From Candidatus Buchananbacteria bacterium (GTDB lineage Bacteria > Patescibacteriota > Patescibacteriia > 2-01-FULL-39-33): a stretch of DNA of 41,421 nucleotides. The stretch spans positions 1-41,421 of the forward strand of contig CAISTG010000059.1 in assembly GCA_903888345.1 (NCBI GenBank), given 5' to 3'. Shown here piece after piece: positions 31,691-39,759 of this stretch (positions are counted from its first letter, which is position 1; each line of letters opens with the position of its first letter). The notes under the pieces were generated by a model. It saw only the letters and a program-made list of their open reading frames with translations. It ran no database searches and was not told where the DNA came from. Both the position numbers and the translations under genes were made by a program.

Positions 31691-32920
31691 CTAAGGTAAA
31701 TAACCCATCGGATCAACTGGGACGCCATTAGAACGAACCTCAAAATGAAGGTGGGGACCCGAAGAATAGCCAGTATTTCCCGAATAACCAATAATGTCTC
31801 CCCGCTTAACGTATTGATCCTGGGCGACGTTAACCGAACTCATGTGCCCATAAAGCGTTGTAATGTTGCCTCCGTGAATAATCATGATGTAGGTGCCATA
31901 CCACTTGGTTCCTATCGCTACTTTGGCAATATACCCAGCGTCAGCAGCCCTAAGTGGTGTACCTTGAGGTATTCCTAGATCGATGCCAGAGTGCTCTCCA
32001 AGGATGGCTCGGAAGGGATAGGTGGGATCATGAAAAGTGGCAGTAATGCGACGTGAAGTCGTGGGCCAGATTAAACTAGCATTACTTAAAGTATTGAACT
32101 TCTCAGTTTGTCCCTTTTTGGCCAGTTCTGCTCTCAGCTTTTTTTCGAGGGCAGCAGTTTGGGCATTAGCCGCCGCTTGTTCTTTCTTTAAATCGGCGAG
32201 TAGGGTCTGGAATTTTTTTTCAGACTTTTGGGTTGCCGAAATTAACTGACTCTTATCATCTTTTTGCCGTCCCAGCACGTTTTTTGCGCCCTCTAATTTA
32301 TTTAAGATATTGCTTAAATCGTTTTTTTGGTTAGTTAGCTGCTTATTTTCTTCTTGCAGCTTATTTTTTGATTCCTTAATACGATTTAAGGAGCGCTGCA
32401 TGTCCTGTTGGAGATCGTTGGAGTACTTCAACTGATCATAAAATTCTGAAAACGAGTTGTTGGCAAGTAATACCTGGATATAGTCATTATCTTCGTAGCG
32501 CGCAATTAGCCTCAAGATTGCTGCTAGTTGATCTTTTTCTTTATTGATAACACTTTCAGAAGTGACGATTTTCATGTTTGTTTGCTGAATCTCCAGTTCC
32601 AGTTCCTTAGCCTGCTCTTCTTTTAGGCTTAATTCGATATCGGTTTTGGCAATCTGATTATCAAGCGTCATCACCTGATTTTTCAAGTTTACGGCCTCTT
32701 TCTGGTTATTTTTAATGTTAGCTTGGTATTCGACGATTTTAGAGGTTAAGGCGTCAATCTTGGCTCGTTGTGATTCTAATTGTTTATTTAAATCATCAAC
32801 AATGGATTGATCGGGGCCGGCAACTTCGGCGGCAGCGTTAGACGTTAAAATAGTAGCGGATAACAACAATCCGCCGATGGCTAATGAGATTATAAAATAT
32901 TTATTGGATAACTTAATCAT
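31691..32920 (-). CDS. EnvC-like murein hydrolase activator/peptidase (coiled coil + M23)
   Basis: This 409-residue exported protein has a signal peptide (residues 1-30, ending SNAAAEV), a long coiled coil (about 40-260, many Gln/Lys/Leu), and a C-terminal M23/LytM domain. The domain has HSGIDLGIPQGTPLRAADAG, MIIHGGNITTLYGHMSSV, YVKRGDIIGYSGNTG and GPHLHFEVR. The metal-binding His of HSGID, Asp, and the HLH motif are intact, so it may be an active endopeptidase rather than only an activator as in E. coli EnvC. A -10 box ends just before the ATG, so its mRNA appears leaderless. Confidence 0.9.
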   Translation of the reverse strand: MIKLSNKYFIISLAIGGLLLSATILTSNAAAEVAGPDQSIVDDLNKQLESQRAKIDALTSKIVEYQANIKNNQKEAVNLKNQVMTLDNQIAKTDIELSLKEEQAKELELEIQQTNMKIVTSESVINKEKDQLAAILRLIARYEDNDYIQVLLANNSFSEFYDQLKYSNDLQQDMQRSLNRIKESKNKLQEENKQLTNQKNDLSNILNKLEGAKNVLGRQKDDKSQLISATQKSEKKFQTLLADLKKEQAAANAQTAALEKKLRAELAKKGQTEKFNTLSNASLIWPTTSRRITATFHDPTYPFRAILGEHSGIDLGIPQGTPLRAADAGYIAKVAIGTKWYGTYIMIIHGGNITTLYGHMSSVNVAQDQYVKRGDIIGYSGNTGYSSGPHLHFEVRSNGVPVDPMGYLP

Positions 32921-32926
32921 GGCTTA

Positions 32927-32954
32927 ATTATAACATATGTGACACTATTGACAA
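32927..32954 (-). promoter_or_regulatory. Promoter of the EnvC-like gene (leaderless)
   Basis: On the minus strand TTGTCA (32949-32954) and TATAAT (32927-32932) have a 16-base spacer. The ATG starts at 32920, seven bases downstream of the -10 box. Confidence 0.6.
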
Positions 32955-32976
32955 AATAGAGAAAATACTTTAAACT
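32948..32976 (+). promoter_or_regulatory. Promoter of the 66-aa Cys protein, overlapping the divergent one
   Basis: TTGACA at 32948-32953, 17-base spacer, TAAACT at 32971-32976. Its -35 box overlaps the -35 box of the minus-strand promoter. Confidence 0.7.
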
Positions 32977-33022
32977 GACTTCACAATTTGAACTCGGATT
33001 AACAAAACAAAGGAGTGCGAAC

Positions 33023-33223
33023 ATGGGCCTCAAAGTCACTGGCATCACGAGAGAAATTACTTGCGACGGTAGAGTCAATGCGGTCAAATGTAAGGCCGCA
33101 TTTTCCCGGGAAGGCGTGAATGAAACGGTGCATGAATTCATCAAAAGTGCCGTGGTTAAGGGCTGGATTTGCAGTCCGAAATGCCTCTGCCCGAAGTGCG
33201 CTGAAATTAAGCAGAACCCCTAA
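33023..33223 (+). CDS. Small Cys-containing protein
   Basis: The product of 66 residues starts at the ATG preceded by AAAGGAGTGCGAAC. Cys14 and Cys23 lie in the N-terminal beta-rich part (ITCDGRVNAVKCKAAF). Four more Cys are in WICSPKCLCPKCAEIKQ, a possible zinc ribbon. It has the strong promoter, SD and terminator that mark the small accessory genes of this window. No family is recognised. Confidence 0.75.
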   Translation: MGLKVTGITREITCDGRVNAVKCKAAFSREGVNETVHEFIKSAVVKGWICSPKCLCPKCAEIKQNP

Positions 33224-33248
33224 TTGAACCTTACGTAATAAAGCAAAA

Positions 33249-33277
33249 GCCCCAGCATTGAGCCGGGGCCTTTTTTT
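33249..33277 (+). terminator. Terminator of the 66-aa gene
   Basis: GCCCC (33249) pairs with GGGGC (ending 33269), followed by a run of T at 33271-33277. It runs into the end of gltX on the other strand. Confidence 0.9.
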
Positions 33278-34763
33278 AAGCTAATTTTTCTATCGCCGTA
33301 TTAATTCGATCTAGAGTTTTTTCTTTTCCTAAGATTTCAGCGACCTCAAACGGGGTTGGAGATTTCTCTTGGCCGGTTAAGGCCACGCGTAATGGCCAGA
33401 GCACTTCGCCATTAGTCAGTCCCCTCTCTTTAATGAATTCAATCAGAGACTTTTCTAAATTGGCCTTAGACCAATCAGAATATTTACCTAATTCCTCGGC
33501 TACCAAACTGAGAGTAGTTTTGGCTCCAGCGCCATCGGATTTCTTCCAGATCAAGCTAGTCCCAGCATAACTCAAATCGTCTGTAAATAGGAACTTAATC
33601 CCCTCACCCATCTCGCTTAATTTGGCGACGCGATCCTTCTCCAAAATCATGATTTTTTCGAGATCCAATCCCTCGGGAATCACTCCGACATTCTGCTCTA
33701 AATACGGTTGAGCTAATTGAACAAATTTAGTGTTCGGTAATTTTTTAAGATATTCACCATTCATCCAATCTAATTTCTTAATGTCGAAAACAGCGCCAGC
33801 TTTATGTACCTTAGAAAATGAGAACTCCTTAACTAATTCTTCCATTGAAAAGATCTCTTTTTCGGTTCCAGGATTCCAACCCAATAGGGCCACATAATTA
33901 ACTAGCGCCTCTGGTAAGTAGCCGGCTTTAATATAGTCTTCAACCGCTACGTCACCTTGTCGTTTGGATAGCTTTGATTTATCAGGATTTAAGATTAATG
34001 GTAAGTGCGCATAAACTGGCGCGGCCCAACCAAAATACTCATACAAGAGTATGTGCTTCGGTGTTGATGGCAACCATTCTTCGGCGCGAATGATGTGAGT
34101 TGATTTCATTAAGTGATCATCGACAACGGCCGCCAAATGATAGGTAGGAAAACCATCGGCCTTAAGAATAACCTGATCATCAATTTCTTTGGTGTGAACT
34201 TTTACCGTACCGCGAATCATATCATTAAATTCAATCACGCGATTATCGGGAATCTTCATACGGATAACATGCTTCTCACCTGCCGCTAGTCGTTGCGCTA
34301 CTTCCGTGGCCGACAAATTCTTGCACTGACCATCATAGCGAGTTGGCAGCTTGTTAGCTTCCTGAGTATGGCGCAATTCTTCTAATCTCTCTGAGGTACA
34401 AAAACAGTAATAGGCTAGGCCTTTTGCCACTAGTTCTTCGGCATATTTCTGATATAGTGGTAGTCGTTTTGATTGTGTGTAGGGACCAAATTTTCCCAGT
34501 TCGGTCGGTTTACCGTCAGCACCAATAACCACACCCTCATCTGGTTTGATGCCTGCCCACTCTAGTACTTTTAATAAGTTTTCTACCGAGCCCTCAACTT
34601 CTCGGGTTTGGTCAGTGTCTTCAATGCGCAAGAAGAAAGTACCACCTTGGCTTTTAGCGAAGAGGTATTCATAGAGGGCGCTGCGTAATGATCCTAGATG
34701 GACAAAGCCAGTTGGGCTAGGAGCAAAACGAGTGCGGATTTTTGGTTTAAAAAAGTTGAACAT
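33276..34763 (-). CDS. gltX: Glutamyl-tRNA synthetase
   Basis: GltX attaches glutamate to tRNA-Glu (and possibly tRNA-Gln, if a GatCAB pathway is used). The 495 residues have the class I N-terminus RFAPSPTGFVHLGSLRSALYEY (HIGH-like HLG), LRIEDTDQTR, the ICFCTSERLEELR-like tRNA-acceptor region, DVAVEDYI, and the KLSKRQGD form of the KMSKS motif, then the anticodon-binding helical region. All critical parts are in place. It is the third gene of a minus-strand operon after the membrane protein and the WecG/TagA gene. Confidence 0.96.
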   Translation of the reverse strand: MFNFFKPKIRTRFAPSPTGFVHLGSLRSALYEYLFAKSQGGTFFLRIEDTDQTREVEGSVENLLKVLEWAGIKPDEGVVIGADGKPTELGKFGPYTQSKRLPLYQKYAEELVAKGLAYYCFCTSERLEELRHTQEANKLPTRYDGQCKNLSATEVAQRLAAGEKHVIRMKIPDNRVIEFNDMIRGTVKVHTKEIDDQVILKADGFPTYHLAAVVDDHLMKSTHIIRAEEWLPSTPKHILLYEYFGWAAPVYAHLPLILNPDKSKLSKRQGDVAVEDYIKAGYLPEALVNYVALLGWNPGTEKEIFSMEELVKEFSFSKVHKAGAVFDIKKLDWMNGEYLKKLPNTKFVQLAQPYLEQNVGVIPEGLDLEKIMILEKDRVAKLSEMGEGIKFLFTDDLSYAGTSLIWKKSDGAGAKTTLSLVAEELGKYSDWSKANLEKSLIEFIKERGLTNGEVLWPLRVALTGQEKSPTPFEVAEILGKEKTLDRINTAIEKLA

Positions 34764-34774
34764 ACATTAATAAA

Positions 34775-35515
34775 TTAAAATTTCAAATTACGAATAAAAT
34801 TTTTTTCCCTCAATACCAACAAGCAGAATACTCCAGTTGCCCGCCAAATTCTCCTAATTCTATTAGGCTGTTTAAGCAAACGATACAACCATTCTAAGCC
34901 AATCGCTCGCATCCATTTGGGAGCTCTTTTGGCTTGTCCTGCCAAAAAATCGAAGGTACCACCGACACCGATGGCGACTTTAATATTTGGTATCGTAGCG
35001 AGATTATTATGGATCCAGGTCTCTTGTTTAACTTGGCCAAAAGCCACTAGCAACACATTAGCGCCACTAGACCTAATTTGGTTTAAGACTGCACCGTTGT
35101 TTTCAAGTTGATATTCGGAATTTAATCGGCCGCCAGCTGAACTCCCGACTATATTAGCATGAACAAACTTTTTGTTCAATATGGTAATGGTCTCTTCCGC
35201 GCCACCTAAAAGAAAAAGTTTAAGGTTAGGATTTTTAAGTAGATCTCGAGACAGATCTGATCCGGTAACTCGGGTCAATTTTTTGCCGTGCAAAAACCGT
35301 GCCGCTAACACTAAACCAGTACCATCGCAGGTCGCCAGATCGGCGGAATTGAGAATCTCCTTAAACTTGGGATTAGCTTGCGCTGCCACTAAGAATTCTG
35401 GATTGACGGTAACGACAAATTTCTGGTCTGCTCCCCTCGCCCAAGAATCAATTTGACTCAGAGTCGAAGCGAAATTTATTTGATCAATATTTACTCCTAA
35501 AATTTCAATTTTCAT
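34775..35515 (-). CDS. WecG/TagA/CpsF family glycosyltransferase
   Basis: The ATG at 35515 (MKIEILGVNIDQINF) gives 246 residues. An earlier ATG at 35533 overlaps the previous gene by 11 bases and is less likely. Motifs of GT26 enzymes are present: VTVNPEFLVAAQ, the T-C-D-G-T-G segment ATCDGTGLVLAARFL, LFLLGGAEE, VGSSAGGR, NVLLVAFGQVKQETWI, the GVGGTFDFLAGQAKRAPKWMRAIGLEWLYRLLKQPNR signature, and the terminal basic patch. These enzymes transfer ManNAc-type sugars to lipid-linked precursors of wall polymers. A role in surface glycopolymer synthesis is inferred. Confidence 0.92.
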   Translation of the reverse strand: MKIEILGVNIDQINFASTLSQIDSWARGADQKFVVTVNPEFLVAAQANPKFKEILNSADLATCDGTGLVLAARFLHGKKLTRVTGSDLSRDLLKNPNLKLFLLGGAEETITILNKKFVHANIVGSSAGGRLNSEYQLENNGAVLNQIRSSGANVLLVAFGQVKQETWIHNNLATIPNIKVAIGVGGTFDFLAGQAKRAPKWMRAIGLEWLYRLLKQPNRIRRIWRATGVFCLLVLREKNFIRNLKF

Positions 35516-35522
35516 AAGGGTA

Positions 35523-36299
35523 TTATTTGCCACTTAAATAGTTAACGGTCATTTTAATTAAGCTACTGTTATTGTTAGTAAAACTATCGACGACAGTCAT
35601 CGCTCCCGACACTCCGCCACGCAAAAAACTTAAGTCGATTTCGTAATCTGATACATTCTCCTTAACTTCAAATCCACTGGCTTTAAGTTGTTTTTTGTAA
35701 TAATCAACCAACTCTTCCTTGTTTTTGCCGATATTATCCCATGACAAGGAAACTGATTTTGAGTTATTATTTAACGCGCGCTCTAAATCAACTAGTTTGA
35801 GTGTACTGGTCGCACCCAAGGTTTGGCCACTAGCCAGAATTTGCGTTTTCATTTCTGGTGACAAGTAACTGACAAAAGGATTTAGCGCCCAGCCCGGCAA
35901 AGCCCGAATTAATTTAATTGCTTTGGTCTTGTCAAGCGAGTTTTGAACCTTAATCTTAGCATTATCGAGCTGGTATATAGCTAAATTTTGAGGAAAATCA
36001 TTTGGTAAGGTGTCCACACTCTTAACAATTGGCCCCGCCACATAAATCACCAAATAGGCTACGGTAGCAAAAATAGCTACGAGCATTAAACCCAGACAAC
36101 CAATAAAGCTCAGACAGGAGTGACGCTGAGGGGTTGATTTACTGTGATGGCGATGATTTTTTGGCTGCTCATGATGCGCTTGAGGCGCGTTTTCAGCGGG
36201 CGGGTCAATTTGATTACTTTTATGAGCAACTTTTATTGGATTATTTGCAGGCTCATGGAGCGGCGCTGGTGGCAATTCTTCCTTCTCAATAATTCGCAT
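35523..36299 (-). CDS. Uncharacterised membrane-anchored protein
   Basis: This is a 258-residue protein with a His/Pro/Gln-rich cytoplasmic N-terminus (HHEQPKNHRHHSKSTPQRH), one membrane helix (about residues 64-91) and an extracytoplasmic region with KTQILASGQTLGATSTLKL and KEELVDYYKKQLKASGFEV. The latter part resembles the 'YYKKQLKAAGF' repeat of secreted domains of unknown function. It starts a minus-strand operon with the WecG/TagA transferase and gltX, so an envelope role is plausible. No enzyme motif. Confidence 0.65.
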   Translation of the reverse strand: MRIIEKEELPPAPLHEPANNPIKVAHKSNQIDPPAENAPQAHHEQPKNHRHHSKSTPQRHSCLSFIGCLGLMLVAIFATVAYLVIYVAGPIVKSVDTLPNDFPQNLAIYQLDNAKIKVQNSLDKTKAIKLIRALPGWALNPFVSYLSPEMKTQILASGQTLGATSTLKLVDLERALNNNSKSVSLSWDNIGKNKEELVDYYKKQLKASGFEVKENVSDYEIDLSFLRGGVSGAMTVVDSFTNNNSSLIKMTVNYLSGK

Positions 36300-36327
36300 G
36301 GGTAAATTTAATTGATTTAATACTGTT

Positions 36328-36356
36328 ATTATATCAAAATTTATCTAAATTTTCAA
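36328..36356 (-). promoter_or_regulatory. Promoter of the minus-strand operon at 36299
   Basis: On the minus strand TTGAAA (36351-36356) and TATAAT (36328-36333) with a 17-base spacer. Confidence 0.75.
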
Positions 36357-36377
36357 TTTTGCCGATTAGCCATTTTA

Positions 36378-36386
36378 TGCTATAAT
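36378..36386 (+). promoter_or_regulatory. Extended -10 promoter of the surface protein at 36415
   Basis: TGCTATAAT with TATAAT at 36381-36386. It overlaps an upstream ATG at 36385, which argues that the real start is the ATG at 36415. Confidence 0.65.
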
Positions 36387-36414
36387 GAAAACATTAGAAA
36401 TAATCGAAGACAAG

Positions 36415-37785
36415 ATGAAAAAATCAACTTGGTTTTTAATTTTATTGCTTACTATATTAATACTACCGACGAAATCATGGGCGGCTGATTTTGATCCTAG
36501 TTTTTTGATTTCTGACGCCGAAATGAAAGATTATAATTCTATGACCGCTGCTGATATTAAGAATTTTTTAACTAAAAGAAACGGCACTTTGGAGAGTTAT
36601 CTCACCTTTGATAAAGATGGCAATGCTAAAACCGCCGTACAGGCTTTTTATGAAATAGCCCAAAACTGGCAGATTAATCCGAAGTATCTATTGGTTTTAA
36701 CGCAAAAAGAGAAAAGTTTGTTGGAAGATTCCACGCCCACCCAAAAACAATACGATTGGGCAACTGGTTATGGTGTTTGTGATAGTTGCGGCATGGATGA
36801 CCCGGCAATCCAGCGGTTTAAAGGTTTCTATCGTCAGGTAAATTCCGCTGCTGCTCAAACTGCCTATTATTTAACGAATATTAAAGAGTTTAATTATCAA
36901 CCCAGCAAAACCTACGCCATTGACGGTCAAACCGTTATGTTAAAAAACACCGCCACCGCTGGATTATACAATTATACTCCGCATATTGCTGGCGCTAAAT
37001 CATTTTGGACCTTGTGGACGAAGTACTTCGGCAAAACCTGGCCCGATGGCTCGCTCTTACGGGCCGATGATGGTACGGATGTTTATTATATTGAAAATGG
37101 CGTTAAGCGCTTAATTGCTAGTAAAGCCATTTTAGCTTCGCGTTTTGATGCTAAGAAAATACTCACTGTTTCGGCAAGCGATCTAAATACTTACGATGAT
37201 GGTCCGGCTATCAAATATTTAAATTTTGCCCTACTTAAGGATTCTGCCACCGGCAATCTCTATATGATCGTCAATGATACAAAACGAAAAATTGTTTCTC
37301 AGGCCGTCTTTACGAAGCTTGGCTTTAAAGAAGACGAGATTATTGCTGTCAGTAGCAGCGACTTAGCGCTTTATAAAGATGGCTCGGATATTGCTGAATA
37401 TACCGCCTATCCGACCGGTGTTCTCTTTCAGGACGTTAAGGCCAAAAAACCCTTTGAGAAGTTATTTTATGTAATTAGTGGTGAAAAGAAACCAATTTTA
37501 ACCAAGGAGATTTTTGATGCTAATTTTTCTGGTCTAAAAATTACTCGAGTTACTGCAGCTGATTTAGACAACTACTTAACTGGCGCCAATGTAACCCTAC
37601 CAGATGGCTGGTTAGTAAAAACCAAAAAAAGTAGCGCCGTTTATGTTATTTCTCATGGACAGCGCTTACCGATAGTTAGTGGTGCTGTTTTTAGTAGTCT
37701 TGGCTACAATAGTAAAAATATCAAAACGATCACTGATGAAACCATGAATTTATTAGAAATAGGCGCCACCTTAGCTGGCAATTAA
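36415..37785 (+). CDS. Secreted lysozyme-like domain protein with surface modules
   Basis: From the ATG at 36415 the protein has 456 residues and a signal peptide (KSTWFLILLLTILILPTKSWA). The N-terminal mature half is a lysozyme-like/transglycosylase-like domain (INPKYLLVLTQKEKSLLED, then YDWATGYGVCDSC, RFKGFYRQVNSAAAQTAYYL, TATAGLYNYTPHIAGAKSFWTLWTKYFG). The C-terminal half repeats modules of the form GSLLRADDGTDVYYIENGVKRLI, like the protein at 3511. The family is known from secreted proteins of Actinobacteria and Patescibacteria. A catalytic Glu (QKEKSLLE) is plausible, but activity is not shown. Likely a cell-wall or surface-binding role. Confidence 0.8.
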   Translation: MKKSTWFLILLLTILILPTKSWAADFDPSFLISDAEMKDYNSMTAADIKNFLTKRNGTLESYLTFDKDGNAKTAVQAFYEIAQNWQINPKYLLVLTQKEKSLLEDSTPTQKQYDWATGYGVCDSCGMDDPAIQRFKGFYRQVNSAAAQTAYYLTNIKEFNYQPSKTYAIDGQTVMLKNTATAGLYNYTPHIAGAKSFWTLWTKYFGKTWPDGSLLRADDGTDVYYIENGVKRLIASKAILASRFDAKKILTVSASDLNTYDDGPAIKYLNFALLKDSATGNLYMIVNDTKRKIVSQAVFTKLGFKEDEIIAVSSSDLALYKDGSDIAEYTAYPTGVLFQDVKAKKPFEKLFYVISGEKKPILTKEIFDANFSGLKITRVTAADLDNYLTGANVTLPDGWLVKTKKSSAVYVISHGQRLPIVSGAVFSSLGYNSKNIKTITDETMNLLEIGATLAGN

Positions 37786-37802
37786 ACGTTAACAATAATT
37801 CT

Positions 37803-38594
37803 ATGTCTTTAGTTTTTGCGGCGATTACACCTCACCCCCCAACCTTAATCCCGACTATCGGTAAGGAACACTTGCAACAACTTAACCAAACCAAGCAGGC
37901 TTTTGAGGAATTAGAGCGCGAATTATATTCATCAAAGCCAGATGTTATCTTTATTATTTCGCCTCATGGTGAATTATTTCAGAATTTTTTTACTGTTAAT
38001 TTATGCGATAAATTTGAGGGAAATTTTGAAATATTCGGTGATTTTTCTACTCAACTAAATTTTAAGGGTGATACCGTTTTATTTTCCGCCAATAAAGAAG
38101 TGATCGCTACAAAGAGTCCGCTAAATATTATCTCGCAGCCCCTGCTTGACCATGGTGTTACTATTCCCCTATATTATTTAACGCGCCATCTAACAGAAAC
38201 TCCAATTGTTCCCATCTATTTCTCGATGCTTGATAATCAAGCACATCATGAGTTTGGTAAAGCTTTGAAAGATGTCATTTTAAACACTGAAAAACGAGTG
38301 GCGGTAATTGCTTCTGGCGATCTCTCTCATTGTTTGAGTAATAACTCGCCCGCCCCTTATCACCCCGACGGTAAAATTTTTGATGAAAAACTCGCTAACT
38401 TGGTTGCGACTAACAATCACACTGAACTAATCAATATCGATCAGCGTTTAGTTGATAACGCGATGGAGTGTGGCCTAAAGTCAATCTTAATTTTAGCTGG
38501 AATTTTAAGTGATATGAGTTGTCGACCAAAGATTTTGAGTTATGAAGCGCCATTCGGTGTCGGTTATCTAACTGTTTTTATTGACGTGAATTAA
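37803..38594 (+). CDS. MEMO/LigB-like (AmmeMemoRadiSam B-type) protein
   Basis: The protein has 263 residues in the extradiol-dioxygenase-like LigB/MEMO fold. Landmarks are the N-terminal FAAITPHPPTLIPTIGK, PDVIFIISPHGE, HGVTIPLYYLTRH and AVIASGDLSHCLSNNSPAPYHPDGKIFDEKL. The His at HPP (residue 12), HGE and DLSH could be metal ligands. Members with AMMECR1 and a radical-SAM partner occur in many bacteria, but neither partner is next to this gene here. Function is uncertain (possibly metal-dependent redox or cleavage). It has a terminator shared with the convergent gene. Confidence 0.82.
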   Translation: MSLVFAAITPHPPTLIPTIGKEHLQQLNQTKQAFEELERELYSSKPDVIFIISPHGELFQNFFTVNLCDKFEGNFEIFGDFSTQLNFKGDTVLFSANKEVIATKSPLNIISQPLLDHGVTIPLYYLTRHLTETPIVPIYFSMLDNQAHHEFGKALKDVILNTEKRVAVIASGDLSHCLSNNSPAPYHPDGKIFDEKLANLVATNNHTELINIDQRLVDNAMECGLKSILILAGILSDMSCRPKILSYEAPFGVGYLTVFIDVN

Positions 38595-38597
38595 AAT

Positions 38598-38618
38598 AAG
38601 CTCCCAATTTGGGAGCTT
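38598..38618 (+). terminator. Bidirectional terminator between the MEMO-like gene and the minus-strand gene
   Basis: AAGCTCCC (38598-38605) pairs with GGGAGCTT (38611-38618), followed by TTATA on one side and AAAAT on the other. It serves convergent genes. Confidence 0.85.
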
Positions 38619-38625
38619 TTATATA

Positions 38626-38883
38626 CTAGAATAGATTGCCGCAAGCGGGGCATTTTATTGGCACATTTGTGATCGTACTCGATCCGTTTGTGCTCGAAAA
38701 ATGATTTCGTGGCCGCGTCAAGGTTTGTTTATAAACAATTTTCTTACCATCATTATCTCGAAGCCTTCTGCGGCAGGCATTACAGGTCATTTTGTAAGGA
38801 AACCGCTTCTTATTCTGCTCTGCCAGTTTTCGATAGGGTTTGGCGATAATGTCAACTAACATACGTTGCAAATCTTGATTCAT
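38626..38883 (-). CDS. Small zinc-ribbon protein
   Basis: The product of 85 residues starts at an ATG preceded by AAAGGACGGGCC. It has two CxxC pairs: CNACRRRLR at about residues 34-42 and the C-terminal CPACGNLF, separated by a basic region (NDGKKIVYKQTLTRPRNH). This is a zinc-ribbon or rubredoxin-like arrangement. No named family. It is the first gene of a minus-strand pair with the 38936 gene upstream on the same strand, but each may have its own start signals. Confidence 0.7.
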   Translation of the reverse strand: MNQDLQRMLVDIIAKPYRKLAEQNKKRFPYKMTCNACRRRLRDNDGKKIVYKQTLTRPRNHFSSTNGSSTITNVPIKCPACGNLF

Positions 38884-38935
38884 GGCCCGTCCTTTCGGTT
38901 GAGTTGTCGAATTAATAATGAGCGATACAAATTTT

Positions 38936-39217
38936 TTACTCCTTTTTATTTAAACTATCAATTACTTTAAAAAAATATTTCCAGCGTTCACCAGTTTTAC
39001 ATAATTCTCTAGTTTCATTCAAGGCTTTCTCAATCGTTTCCTTAGAGTTATTCTTACAGACAGCAAAAGCCGAGCTACGCTTGAAGCCAGGCATCGCTAG
39101 TTCGTTAATTAGCTTTAAGGCTAAGTCTTGCCATTCGTAGGCTGGCGGTTTTTTCTCTGGCGCCTTAAGACCGGCAAACAGATCACCGATTTTCTGTGGT
39201 CCTTTATCATCTTTCAT
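38936..39217 (-). CDS. Uncharacterised small soluble protein
   Basis: The product of 93 residues has no membrane segment. The N-terminal KDDKGPQKIGDLFAGLKAPEKKPPAYEWQDLALKLINELA is followed by GFKRSSAFAVCKNNSKETIEKALNETRELC and a basic aromatic end. No family recognised. It resembles small helical proteins associated with DNA repair or plasmid functions in shape only, so the role is unknown. The gene is divergent from def. Confidence 0.6.
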   Translation of the reverse strand: MKDDKGPQKIGDLFAGLKAPEKKPPAYEWQDLALKLINELAMPGFKRSSAFAVCKNNSKETIEKALNETRELCKTGERWKYFFKVIDSLNKKE

Positions 39218-39255
39218 ATACTATCATTTTATGAGACAATCTGAATTAATGCAAA

Positions 39256-39284
39256 TTGACTAAGTTTAATAATTATGTTATACT
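39256..39284 (+). promoter_or_regulatory. Promoter of def (leaderless)
   Basis: TTGACT at 39256-39261, 17-base spacer, TATACT at 39279-39284. The ATG at 39292 is 7 bases after the -10 box, so transcription starts at or next to the start codon. Confidence 0.75.
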
Positions 39285-39291
39285 CTAGCAT

Positions 39292-39759
39292 ATGTTAAAT
39301 ATTCTAACCAATCCCAATCCGATCTTACGTCAGAAATCGGAAACAATAAAAGATGTAAATTCAGCCGAAATTCAGGCACTTATCCCCGAAATGACCGAGA
39401 CTATGCTCGAGAAAGACGGTGTCGGATTAGCAGCACCACAAATTGGCAAAAACATCAGATTAATCGTCATTAGGTATAAAGACGATAATATTGCCATGAT
39501 CAATCCCAAAATTATCAATAAATCCTTATTTAAGGAGTGGGATGAGGAAGGCTGTTTATCTTTCCCACATCTATTTGGCGATGTGAAGCGTTACAAGAAG
39601 ATTACTGTCACCTATCTAGATCCATCCGGCAAGGAACATAAGCTAAGTGGTGAAGGTTTTTTGGCTCGTGTAATTCAGCATGAGGTTGATCATCTTGAGG
39701 GAATTTTGTTTGTCGATAAAGCGAGAAATTTACACAAACTTGAACCAGATAATGACTAA
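39292..39759 (+). CDS. def: Peptide deformylase
   Basis: Def removes the formyl group from the initiator Met. The 155 residues have the motif I GVGLAAPQIG (residues 43-52), motif II EGCLSFP with metal ligand Cys88, and motif III QHEVDHLEGILF with His130, Glu131 and His134. The usual order and spacing are complete. Its stop codon overlaps the fmt start by eight bases, so the two formyl-metabolism genes are translationally coupled. No SD; the mRNA appears leaderless. Confidence 0.96.
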   Translation: MLNILTNPNPILRQKSETIKDVNSAEIQALIPEMTETMLEKDGVGLAAPQIGKNIRLIVIRYKDDNIAMINPKIINKSLFKEWDEEGCLSFPHLFGDVKRYKKITVTYLDPSGKEHKLSGEGFLARVIQHEVDHLEGILFVDKARNLHKLEPDND

